A DNA stretch of 64,000 nt. Source: Streptomyces longhuiensis. GTDB taxonomy: Bacteria > Actinomycetota > Actinomycetes > Streptomycetales > Streptomycetaceae. The position numbers and the translations under genes were made by a program. The notes below the pieces were generated by a model. The model worked only from the letters and a program-made list of their open reading frames with translations. It searched no databases and was not told the DNA's origin. The first letter of the stretch is position 1; the number at the start of each line of letters is the position of its first letter. This document shows, piece after piece, positions 18,497 to 26,681 of this stretch. Location of the stretch: NCBI RefSeq assembly GCF_020616555.1, contig NZ_CP085173.1, forward strand, positions 1,736,001-1,800,000. Reading direction: 5' to 3'.

Positions 18497-19285
18497 TCAC
18501 TGTGCGTGGCTGACGGCGGCCTGGAGCAGCCGGCCTTCCGCGTACGCGAGTGCGGCGGGCGGCAGCGCGGAGGTGCGGCCGCTGAGGATGACGGTGAGGG
18601 CGCCCTGCGCACCGCTCTCGGCGTCGAGCCCGGCGCCGATCCTGCGCAGTGCCTGCGCGGCGACGGCCCCGGCGCTGCCGTGCAGGACGAGCGGCGGCAT
18701 GCCGGGCTGCTGGACGGCGGCGCGGATGCGTTCCGCCACGAGTTCGTAATGGGTGCAGCCCAGGACCACGGCACTTACATCGGTCGGGGTGAGCGCAGCG
18801 GCGGCCGCGATCGTCCTGTCGATGGCGTCCTCGTCCGCGTACTGCACGGCGTCGGCGAGACCCGGGCAGGGCACCTCGGTGACCTCGACCCCGTCCGCGA
18901 AGTCCCGGATCAGTCCCCGCTGGTAAGGGCTTCCGGTGGTGGCGGGAGTGGCCCAGATGGCGACGGGTCCGGCGCCGGCCGCGGCCGGCTTGATCGCGGG
19001 GACCGTGCCGATGACCGGGATGCCGGGTTCGAGGCGGGCCCGCAAGGCCGGCAGGGCATGGACCGAGGCGGTGTTGCAGGCCACGATCAGCGCCTCGGGA
19101 CGGTGCTCCGCGGCGGCCTCGGCGACGGCCAGGGCCCGTTCGGTGACGTCCTGCACGCTGCGCGGCCCCCAGGGCATCCCGCCGGGGTCGGAGGACAGGA
19201 CGAGATCGGCGTCGGGCCGCAGGCGCCGTACCGCGGCGGCGGCCGCGATGAGTCCGATTCCCGAGTCCATCAGCGCGATCTTCAC
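18497..19285 (-). CDS. Aspartate/glutamate racemase-family protein, atypical MurI relative
   Basis: The 262-residue protein begins VKIALMDSGIG (GTG start at 19285) and keeps the two catalytic cysteines in VACNTASVHALP and VLGCTHYELV. The glycine-rich entrance is degenerate: MurI has DSGxGGL, here it is DSGIGLIAAAA. It could be a second glutamate racemase or a racemase of other substrate. Streptomyces genomes usually carry a separate canonical murI, so an accessory role is inferred. Confidence 0.78.
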   Translation of the reverse strand: MKIALMDSGIGLIAAAAAVRRLRPDADLVLSSDPGGMPWGPRSVQDVTERALAVAEAAAEHRPEALIVACNTASVHALPALRARLEPGIPVIGTVPAIKPAAAGAGPVAIWATPATTGSPYQRGLIRDFADGVEVTEVPCPGLADAVQYADEDAIDRTIAAAAALTPTDVSAVVLGCTHYELVAERIRAAVQQPGMPPLVLHGSAGAVAAQALRRIGAGLDAESGAQGALTVILSGRTSALPPAALAYAEGRLLQAAVSHAQ

Positions 19286-19343
19286 CCGGAAACCATAGAC
19301 GATGCCCCTCGCACCAAGGGTGCGGTGGGGCAGACTGCGGCGG

Positions 19344-20519
19344 ATGGACGCCGTTGTGTGGATGACCGCAGCATCGCTTGCCGCGTGGGTGTGGTTGCTG
19401 ATCGGACAGGGCTTCTTCTGGCGTACGGATCTGCGTCTGCCCCCGCGCACGGACCCTTCCGAGTGGCCCTCGGTGTGTGTCGTCGTCCCTGCGCGGGACG
19501 AGGCGGCCGTGCTTCCGGAGAGCCTGCCCTCGCTCCTCGCGCAGGACTACCCGGGGCGCGCCGAGATCTTCCTGATCGACGACGGCAGCACGGACAGCAC
19601 CGGAACCCTGGCCGGGGAGCTGGCCCTGCGCCACGGCGGGCTGCCGCTCACGGTCGACTCGCCGGGCGAGCCGCCGACCGGCTGGACCGGCAAGCTGTGG
19701 GCGGTGCGGCACGGTATCGGCCTGGCACGCGCGCGTGACCCCGAGTTCCTGCTCCTCACCGACGCCGACATCGCGCATGAGCCCGACAGCCTGAGGGAGC
19801 TGGTGGCCGCGGCCCGTGCGGGTGGGTTCGACCTCGTCTCGCTGATGGCGCGGCTGCGCGTGGAGAGTGTGTGGGAGCGGCTCGTCGTCCCGGCCTTCGT
19901 GTACTTCTTCGCCCAGCTGTACCCGTTCCGCCGGATCGCACGGAAGGGATCGCGCACGGCGGCCGCGGCCGGCGGCTGCGTGCTGCTGAGCGCCGAAGCC
20001 GCCGACCGCGCCGCGGTCCCCGACTCGATCCGGCACGCCGTCATCGACGACGTCGCGCTCGCCCGGGCGGTGAAGGGCTCCGGAGGTCACATCTGGCTGG
20101 GCCTCGCCGACCGCGTCGACAGCGTGCGTCCCTACCCGCGGCTCGGCGACCTGTGGCGCATGGTGTCGCGCAGCGCCTACGCCCAGCTGCGGCACAACCC
20201 GCTGCTCCTCGCCGGGACCGTGGCCGGGCTTGCGCTCGTCTATCTGGCGCCGCCGGTCGCGCTCGTCGCCGGACTGGCCACAGGCCATGGGCTCATCGCA
20301 CTGCTCGGCGGGCTCGCCTGGCTGCTGATGACGGCGACGTACATCCCGATGCTGCGTTATTACGTGCAACCGCTGTGGCTGGCGCCGCTGTTGCCGGGTA
20401 CCGCGTTCCTGTATCTCCTCATGACGGTCGACTCCGCCGTGCAGCACTACAGGGGGCGAGGTGCGGCCTGGAAGGGGCGTACGTACTCCAGGCCGGACCC
20501 CGCGCCGGAGCGGCAGTAG
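19344..20519 (+). CDS. Family 2 glycosyltransferase, HpnB-like
   Basis: The 391-residue protein has an N-terminal membrane anchor, then a GT-A domain with VVVPARDE, FLIDDGSTDS, LLTDADIAHEP (the DxD motif) and DDVALARAVKG, and C-terminal membrane helices. The phrase QGFFWRTDLRLPP and the GWTGKLWAVRHG motif match hopanoid-associated HpnB-type transferases. No hopanoid genes are adjacent, so the acceptor lipid is undetermined. The ATG at 19344 is preferred because the start at 19302 adds a basic tail. Confidence 0.8.
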   Translation: MDAVVWMTAASLAAWVWLLIGQGFFWRTDLRLPPRTDPSEWPSVCVVVPARDEAAVLPESLPSLLAQDYPGRAEIFLIDDGSTDSTGTLAGELALRHGGLPLTVDSPGEPPTGWTGKLWAVRHGIGLARARDPEFLLLTDADIAHEPDSLRELVAAARAGGFDLVSLMARLRVESVWERLVVPAFVYFFAQLYPFRRIARKGSRTAAAAGGCVLLSAEAADRAAVPDSIRHAVIDDVALARAVKGSGGHIWLGLADRVDSVRPYPRLGDLWRMVSRSAYAQLRHNPLLLAGTVAGLALVYLAPPVALVAGLATGHGLIALLGGLAWLLMTATYIPMLRYYVQPLWLAPLLPGTAFLYLLMTVDSAVQHYRGRGAAWKGRTYSRPDPAPERQ

Positions 20520-20532
20520 CGGACTGGGGCGG

Positions 20533-21804
20533 CTACTTTCTGCCGGGCGTCCAGTTCATGCCCCACCCGTAGGCGTGATCGACGGTGCGCTGCGGACTCA
20601 CGCCGCGCTCGGGCACGAGGTAGCGGGCCTCGCGCTGCACGGTCAGGTCGCTGCCCGTGTTGGTGATCAGCGCGAGCGCGCACACCGTGGACGGGACCGT
20701 GCACTCGTCCAGGGAGAAGTCGACGGCCGCGCCGAACTGGGGCTGGAGCGTGACGGTCGCGTGCAGGTCGGCGAAGCTGCGGGCGCCTTCGTAGATGGTG
20801 ACGAAGATGAGGACGCGCCGCAGCTCGTTCTTGTGGTCGAGGTTGATCGTCAGGTTCTCGCCGCTGGAGACGGCACCGGTGCGGTCGTCGCCGTCGAGGT
20901 GGATGTACGGCGGGCGGTTCAGGGCGCCGAAGGCGTTGCCCAGTGCCTGGACGACACCCTTGCGTCCGTCGGTGAGTTCGTAGAGGGCACACAGGTCCAG
21001 GTCGAGGTCCGCGTGCTGCGCGACGGCGCGGCCCAGCTTGCTGCCCCACCCCTTGAACTGCTTGCGCACCTCCCAGTTGAGGTTCACGCGCATCGAGCCC
21101 GACGTGCCGCCCTGCTTGGCCAGGGAGACGGAAGGAGCGGCCTTGGTGAGCGTCACCTTGGTCAGGCGGACGGGCTGCTGCGGGGGTGCGGCGGGGGGCG
21201 GCGGCGCGGTGACGGGGGCCGCGACCGGCGGTGCAGGGGCGGGCGTGACCGCGGGCGTGGGTGCGGGTGTCGGCGCGGGTGTCTGGGGTTCGTCGACCGT
21301 GATTCCGTAGTCACCGGCGAGGCCCGCCAGACCGGTGCCGTACCCCTGGCCGACGGCGCGGAACTTCCAGGCGCCCTGGCGCCGGTAGAGCTCGCCGAGG
21401 ACGAAGGCGGTCTCCACGCTCGCGTCGGCGCTGTCGTAGCGCGCGATCTCGGCGCCGTCCGCCGCGTCGAGGACCCTGATGTACAGCCCGGGGACCTGCC
21501 CGAAGGAGCCGCCGTCCGCCGACGCGGCGAGCACCACGTTCTCGATCGCGGGCTCCACGCGCGCGAGGTCGACCGAGATCGTGTCGGTCACCTGGCCGTC
21601 CGCGCTCCGCTTGCCCTCGTGACGTACGGCCCCCGAGGCGTGCGCCGGCTGGTTGTAAAAGACGAAGTCCGCGTCCGACCGGACCTTTCCGGCGACGAGC
21701 AACAGCGCGGACGCGTCCGCGTCGGGCACCCCCGCGCCTGAACGCCACCCCAATTCGATCCGCACGGCCGACGCCGGCACGACGACATTCGAACCTTTAG
21801 ACAT
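20533..21804 (-). CDS. TerD-family protein, two domains joined by a Pro-rich linker
   Basis: The 423-residue protein starts [20 protein letters not shown], the classic TerD beginning, with calcium-binding-type DADASALLL and [10 protein letters not shown] segments (N-terminal domain, about 1-170). An Ala/Pro/Thr linker (about 175-215) leads to a second TerD-like domain (about 225-423; [32 protein letters not shown]). TerD proteins bind Ca2+ and are tied to tellurite and general stress resistance. The ATG at 21804 is chosen because it gives the family-typical N-terminus. It converges on the HpnB-like gene with a 13-nt gap. Confidence 0.87.
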   Translation of the reverse strand: MSKGSNVVVPASAVRIELGWRSGAGVPDADASALLLVAGKVRSDADFVFYNQPAHASGAVRHEGKRSADGQVTDTISVDLARVEPAIENVVLAASADGGSFGQVPGLYIRVLDAADGAEIARYDSADASVETAFVLGELYRRQGAWKFRAVGQGYGTGLAGLAGDYGITVDEPQTPAPTPAPTPAVTPAPAPPVAAPVTAPPPPAAPPQQPVRLTKVTLTKAAPSVSLAKQGGTSGSMRVNLNWEVRKQFKGWGSKLGRAVAQHADLDLDLCALYELTDGRKGVVQALGNAFGALNRPPYIHLDGDDRTGAVSSGENLTINLDHKNELRRVLIFVTIYEGARSFADLHATVTLQPQFGAAVDFSLDECTVPSTVCALALITNTGSDLTVQREARYLVPERGVSPQRTVDHAYGWGMNWTPGRK

Positions 21805-22070
21805 TGGCATGTCCGCCCCCAACAGAGATCTCCGGCTTCCTGGTCAACCTATTCCCCGCGACCGAAAGCGGCACAGGGGCACGCGGTTGATGATCACTGG
21901 CCAACCGCCGGTAACCCACCGAGAACTCGCCTTTACACGATCCGAACGCTGAACGACGACCGATTTTGCCAAGTTCGCTCGCATTGGGGATCTCGCGTCA
22001 CTGCCGACACGCAAAACAACCCTCTTATCGGTCTCCCCAACCAGCACATCGTGGGCTTAACTTATGTGCC

Positions 22071-22508
22071 ATGACCTCCCCCCGCTCCACCTATGGCGGC
22101 GGTTACTACTCCGCGCCGTCCTTCCCGGACACTCCGATCTACGACTCCCTCGTCGCAGAGCGGGGCACACCCCAGATCGCCCCGATCCGGGTTCCTGCCA
22201 TGTACGACACCGGCAGTCATCTGCCCGCGCTCCCGTCCGCGCTTCCCGCGCTGCCGGCCGCGCCCTCCGCACCCATGCCCCAGTACGGTTACGCGACCCC
22301 GCAGCAGGCGCCTCTCCAGCACGCGCCGGCGCCGTACATCCCGCAGCAGGCCTCCGGGCCCCGCGGCTACGCGGGCATGCAGCAGCCGCAACAACAGCAG
22401 CAGCGCCCGGCGCCCGGCACCGGCTACGAGGCCATGCGCCCCGCGGCGCCCCGCCCTGCCGCGCCCTACGAGGATCCGTACAACCGTCAGCAGTACCGCG
22501 GTTATTGA
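22071..22508 (+). CDS. Conserved Pro/Gln/Ala-rich Streptomyces protein
   Basis: The 145-residue protein has an ordered N-terminus (TSPRSTYGGGYYSAPSFPDTPIYDSLVAERGTPQIAPIRV) and then a low-complexity Pro/Ala/Gln/Tyr region ending YNRQQYRGY. I recognise the N-terminus as a conserved Streptomyces hypothetical of unknown function. It is divergent from the TerD gene across 266 bp. No signal peptide or membrane segment is seen. Confidence 0.7.
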   Translation: MTSPRSTYGGGYYSAPSFPDTPIYDSLVAERGTPQIAPIRVPAMYDTGSHLPALPSALPALPAAPSAPMPQYGYATPQQAPLQHAPAPYIPQQASGPRGYAGMQQPQQQQQRPAPGTGYEAMRPAAPRPAAPYEDPYNRQQYRGY

Positions 22509-22553
22509 TCTCCCGGACATGGGGCTGTCCGTGCCTGCTGGCAGGATGGCCCC

Positions 22554-23378
22554 ATGCCGAATGCCTCGCTTCGTTCGATCCACATACACCCACTGAAGTC
22601 GGTTCGGGGGCACGCGCCGCGCGAGGCGGCCGTGGAACCGTGGGGTCTTGCAGGAGACCGCCGGTGGGTGCTCATCGACACCTCGGGCAAAATCGTCACC
22701 CAGCGCCAGCACCCGCGCCTCGCGCTCACGTCGGCCGAGATCCCGGACGGTGACGGTCTGCGCATGTCGGCCCCCGGCCGCGCGCCCCTGACCGTGCCGG
22801 TGCCCCGGCCCGCCGGGACGACCACGGTGAACATCTTCGGGGACAAGGTCGAGGCCGTACTCGCCGACGACGCGGCGCACGCCTGGTGGAGCGCGCAACT
22901 GGAAGCCGACGTGCGACTCCTCCACCTCGACGACCCGGCGACGCGACGCCCCATCGACCCCGAGTACGCGAAGCCCGGCGAGACGGTCAGCTTCGCCGAC
23001 GGGTATCCGCTGCTGCTCACCACCCTGTCCTCCCTGGACGCCCTCAACTCGCTCATCGCGCAGGGTGATCACGCGGACGAGGGCCCGCTGCCCATGAACC
23101 GCTTCCGGCCGAACGTCGTGGTGGACGGCACCGCGCCCTGGGCGGAGGACGACTGGTCACGCATCGCCATCGGCGCAGTCACGTTCCGTATCACCAAGAA
23201 GTCCGGCCGCTGCGTGGTGACCACCACGAACCAGTCGACTTCGGAGCGTGGCAAGGAGCCGCTGCGGACGCTCGCCCGCCACCGCCGCTTCGGTGACCAG
23301 CTGTGTTTCGGGACGAACCTGGTCCCGGAGACGACCGGGACCGTCCGGATCGGTGACGCGATCACGATCCTGGCCTGA
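22554..23378 (+). CDS. MOSC-domain protein
   Basis: The 274-residue protein has an N-terminal MOSC beta-barrel (SIHIHPLKSVRGH ... DRRWVLIDTSGKIVTQRQHPRLAL) and a C-terminal MOSC domain with RFRPNVVVDG and the conserved Cys in KSGRCVVTTTNQ. Family members handle molybdenum cofactor or reduce N-hydroxylated compounds. The partner and substrate are unknown. Confidence 0.88.
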   Translation: MPNASLRSIHIHPLKSVRGHAPREAAVEPWGLAGDRRWVLIDTSGKIVTQRQHPRLALTSAEIPDGDGLRMSAPGRAPLTVPVPRPAGTTTVNIFGDKVEAVLADDAAHAWWSAQLEADVRLLHLDDPATRRPIDPEYAKPGETVSFADGYPLLLTTLSSLDALNSLIAQGDHADEGPLPMNRFRPNVVVDGTAPWAEDDWSRIAIGAVTFRITKKSGRCVVTTTNQSTSERGKEPLRTLARHRRFGDQLCFGTNLVPETTGTVRIGDAITILA

Positions 23379-23551
23379 CTCCTGGCCGCGCGGGGAACCC
23401 CGCGCCGGATCACGGTCGTTGGAGCACAATGGAAAGGCGGGGACAGGCGGAGAGCTTCGTCGAGTGGGGTGATTTCGCTCTCTCTTCGCCCCACCTGCGC
23501 GTGAGCCGTGCCGTTCACGGTTAAGACGGACGCGGAAGGGGGTGCTTGGCT

Positions 23552-24157
23552 GTGCGGGCAATCGCCGGACTCTGGCGGTGGCGGCACAATCCGCTGCGCC
23601 GCGCGACCGACCTCGCGGAGGCCTGGGTCGCGCTGGTGGCGGTGCTGCTCATCGTCGTTGTCGCACCGATCATCGGCGTCACGACGGGATCCCTGGCACA
23701 GGGCGCCTTGATGCAGTCGGTCCAGGAGCAGCACAAGAACCGCCGGGAGGTTGCCGCCACGGTCGTGCGGAAGCTGGCCCAGCCGCCGCTGGACTCCGAC
23801 CCCGAGACATCCACGGCGAGAGACGCGCACAGCAGGGTCGTCGCCCACTGGAAGGCACCCGACGGCGCCCACCGCACGGGCCGCGTCCTGTCGAGCCTCA
23901 AGACCCCGCATCCGGGCGACCGGTTCCCGCTGTGGGTCGACGGCACGGGTCAGGTCGTGGGCCGCCCGCTGGACAACGCGACGGCGACAACTCACGCCGC
24001 GCTGGCCGGATTCGGGACGGCGGCGGCCGCGGCGGGGCTCGTCGAGGGCGCCCGGCGCCTGATCGTGTGGCGCATGGTCCGCCGCCGGTACGACCGTTGG
24101 GACCGCGCCTGGGACAAGGCGGGCCCGGACTGGGGCAGGACAGGGACCGGCAGCTGA
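23552..24157 (+). CDS. Rv1733c-family membrane protein
   Basis: The product of about 201 residues has a Trp/Arg-rich start (VRAIAGLWRWRHNPLRRATD), membrane helix about 24-50, an extracytoplasmic domain of about 100 residues and a second helix near 150, ending with basic VWRMVRRRYDRWDRAWDKAG. This is the layout of the actinobacterial Rv1733c family of unknown function. The start is ambiguous among GTG 23543, TTG 23546 and GTG 23552 after GGAAGGGGG; the last gives the best family-like N-terminus. Confidence 0.72.
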   Translation: MRAIAGLWRWRHNPLRRATDLAEAWVALVAVLLIVVVAPIIGVTTGSLAQGALMQSVQEQHKNRREVAATVVRKLAQPPLDSDPETSTARDAHSRVVAHWKAPDGAHRTGRVLSSLKTPHPGDRFPLWVDGTGQVVGRPLDNATATTHAALAGFGTAAAAAGLVEGARRLIVWRMVRRRYDRWDRAWDKAGPDWGRTGTGS

Positions 24158-24272
24158 CCGGCCTTCCGCTCCGGTCAACTCATCGGCTGCGCGCACGCTA
24201 CGGTTGACCCACCTTCGCCGCGGGGATCGCAGCGAGGACCCGCGTACGACGAGGTGGGGGCACGACAAAGCC

Positions 24273-26681
24273 ATGGCACAGGGCACGGTCCAGGTGACGC
24301 ACACCGGCACGTCGCGGTGGCGGCGCCGCACTGGGGAGTACGCATCGCTCGCCGCGGCCCTGGAGGCCGCGGGTGACGGCGACGTGCTGACCGTGGCGTC
24401 GGGCACGTACAGAGAGAATCTCGTCGTGGAGCGCGCCGTGACGCTGCGTGGTCCCGAGGGCTCACCCGGGTCCGTGCGGATCGCGCCGATCGACGGGGTG
24501 CCGCTCACGGTGCGCGCGTCCGCGACCGTCCTCGATCTGCATGTCGAGGGGCAGGACTCGGCGGCCCCCGCGCTCCTGGTGGAGGAAGGCGCTCCCGAGC
24601 TCTGCGATCTGCGCATCGTCACGCGCTCCGCGGCCGGCATAGAGGTGCGGGGCGGCGCGCGGCCCACCGTGCGCCGCTGCACCGTCGACAACCCCGGAGG
24701 GATCGGCATCGCCGTGCTCGACGGCGGGGGCGGTGTCTTCGAGGAGTGCGAGGTCGTCTCGGCGGGCCAGGCCGGAGTGGCCGTGCGCGGCGGCGCGCAC
24801 CCTCGGCTGGAGCGCTGCCGGGTGCATCACGCGTCGGGTTCCGGACTGTCCGTCACCGGCGAGCACAGCGGCCTGGAGGCCGTCGGCTGCGAGGTGTACG
24901 AGGTCAAGGGCACCGGCGTGCAGATCACGGGGCGCGCCACGGCGCACCTCACGGACTGCGACGTGCACCGCACCACGGCGGACGGCGTCACGCTCGACAC
25001 GGACGCGGTGCTCACCCTCGCCGACTGCCGTATCCACGACATCCCGGAGAACGCGATCGATCTGCGCTCCCGGTCGGTCCTGACACTGACGCGCTCGAGC
25101 GTGCGCCGGTTCGGGCGCAACGGCCTGTCCGTGTGGGACCCGGGCACGCGCGTGGACGCCAACCAGTGCGAGATCCACGACAGTACGGGCGACTACCCGG
25201 CGGTGTGGGTGAGCGACGGCGCGACCGCCGTGCTCGACGCGTGCCGGGTGCACGACGTACCGGACGCGCTGTTCGTCCTGGACCGGGGCTCCCGGGTGGA
25301 CGTCGTCGACAGCGATCTCTCCCAGGTCCGCAACACGGCCGTGTCGGTGAGCGACGGCGCCACGGCCCAGCTCGACGACTGCCGGATCCGGGAGGCCGCG
25401 ACGGGTGCCTGGTTCCGTGACCATGGGAGCGGCGGCACCCTCGCCAACTGCACGGTCGACGCCGTCCAGACCGGCGTGATCGTCACCAAGGGCGCCGACC
25501 CCACGATCGAGCGCTGCACGGTCACCTCCCCTGCCGAGGCCGGCTTCTATGTGTCGGCCGGGGGCCGGGGCAGCTTCCACGGCTGTCGCGTCACGGGCAG
25601 CGAGGGCTACGGCTTCCACATCATCGACGGCTGCCGTACGACCCTCAAGAAGTGCCGTACGGAACGGTGTTCGCGCGGGGGTTACGAATTCGCCGAGGAC
25701 GGCCCCGTGGTCGAGGACTGCAGCAGCGACGAGAGCGGTGGGGTGCGCTCCGCCGGGCAGGCCGCCGCCCCGGCGCCGGGCGTCCAGAAGGCCACGCAGA
25801 CCGTGGGGCTGCTCAGCGCGTTGCCCGACCAGCGTGCCGTGGCACCCGACACGGAGGCCCCGGCCACGACCCGCACGTCGACGGATGTCCTCGGTGAACT
25901 CGACACCCTGGTGGGCCTGGAGAGCGTCAAGCGCGAGGTGCGTGCGCTCACGGACATGATCGAGGTCGGCCGGCGCCGGCAGCAGGCGGGCCTCAAGGCG
26001 GCCTCCGTCAGGCGGCACTTGGTGTTCACGGGCTCCCCCGGCACCGGCAAGACGACCGTGGCACGCCTGTACGGGGAGATCCTCGCCTCACTGGGCGTCC
26101 TGGAGAAGGGCCATCTCGTCGAGGTGTCCCGGGTCGACCTGGTCGGCGAGCACATCGGCTCGACCGCCATTCGCACGCAGGAGGCCTTTCAACGCGCCAC
26201 CGGGGGCGTGCTGTTCATCGACGAGGCGTACGCCCTGTCCCCCGAGGACTCCGGCCGCGACTTCGGGCGTGAGGCGATCGACACGCTGGTGAAGCTGATG
26301 GAGGACCAGCGCGACTCCGTCGTGGTGATCGTCGCGGGCTACACCTCCGAGATGGAGCGCTTCCTCTCCGTCAACCCCGGTGTGGCGTCCCGATTCTCAC
26401 GGACCATCACGTTCTCCGACTACCTGCCCGAAGAGCTGCTGCGGATCGTCGAGCAGCAGGCCGACGAGCACGAGTACCGGCTCGGCGAGGGCGCGTCCGA
26501 AGCCCTTCTGAAGCACTTCACGGCGATCCCGAAGGGTCCCGCCTTCGGCAACGGCCGCACGGCGCGGCAGACCTTCGAGTCGATGGTGGAGCGCCACGCG
26601 GGCCGGGTCGCCCAGCTCGCCGAGCCGAGCACGGACGACCTGACCCTGCTCTACGAGGACGACTTGCCCGAGCTGCCCTGA
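24273..26681 (+). CDS. Right-handed beta-helix / AAA+ ATPase fusion (CbbX/SpoVK/EccA-like)
   Basis: The 802-residue protein has about 480 N-terminal residues of repeating parallel beta-helix turns (short strands such as CRIHDIPENAIDL, CRVHDVPDALFVL). A linker of about 50 residues follows, then an AAA+ module of the CbbX/SpoVK/EccA type. Walker A GSPGTGKTT is at about 587-595, Walker B LFIDEA at 647-652, and the arginine-finger region is VASRFSRTITF. EccA-like ATPases work with type VII secretion or as protein remodellers; the beta-helix may bind a substrate or the envelope. The ATG at 24273 is preferred. Its 3' end overlaps the converging gene by 31 nt. Confidence 0.85.
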   Translation: MAQGTVQVTHTGTSRWRRRTGEYASLAAALEAAGDGDVLTVASGTYRENLVVERAVTLRGPEGSPGSVRIAPIDGVPLTVRASATVLDLHVEGQDSAAPALLVEEGAPELCDLRIVTRSAAGIEVRGGARPTVRRCTVDNPGGIGIAVLDGGGGVFEECEVVSAGQAGVAVRGGAHPRLERCRVHHASGSGLSVTGEHSGLEAVGCEVYEVKGTGVQITGRATAHLTDCDVHRTTADGVTLDTDAVLTLADCRIHDIPENAIDLRSRSVLTLTRSSVRRFGRNGLSVWDPGTRVDANQCEIHDSTGDYPAVWVSDGATAVLDACRVHDVPDALFVLDRGSRVDVVDSDLSQVRNTAVSVSDGATAQLDDCRIREAATGAWFRDHGSGGTLANCTVDAVQTGVIVTKGADPTIERCTVTSPAEAGFYVSAGGRGSFHGCRVTGSEGYGFHIIDGCRTTLKKCRTERCSRGGYEFAEDGPVVEDCSSDESGGVRSAGQAAAPAPGVQKATQTVGLLSALPDQRAVAPDTEAPATTRTSTDVLGELDTLVGLESVKREVRALTDMIEVGRRRQQAGLKAASVRRHLVFTGSPGTGKTTVARLYGEILASLGVLEKGHLVEVSRVDLVGEHIGSTAIRTQEAFQRATGGVLFIDEAYALSPEDSGRDFGREAIDTLVKLMEDQRDSVVVIVAGYTSEMERFLSVNPGVASRFSRTITFSDYLPEELLRIVEQQADEHEYRLGEGASEALLKHFTAIPKGPAFGNGRTARQTFESMVERHAGRVAQLAEPSTDDLTLLYEDDLPELP

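Noticed and set aside
24273..26681. A type VII secretion locus.
   Set aside because: The AAA+ domain is EccA/CbbX-like but no EccB/C/D/E, EsxA/B or mycosin genes are in the window.
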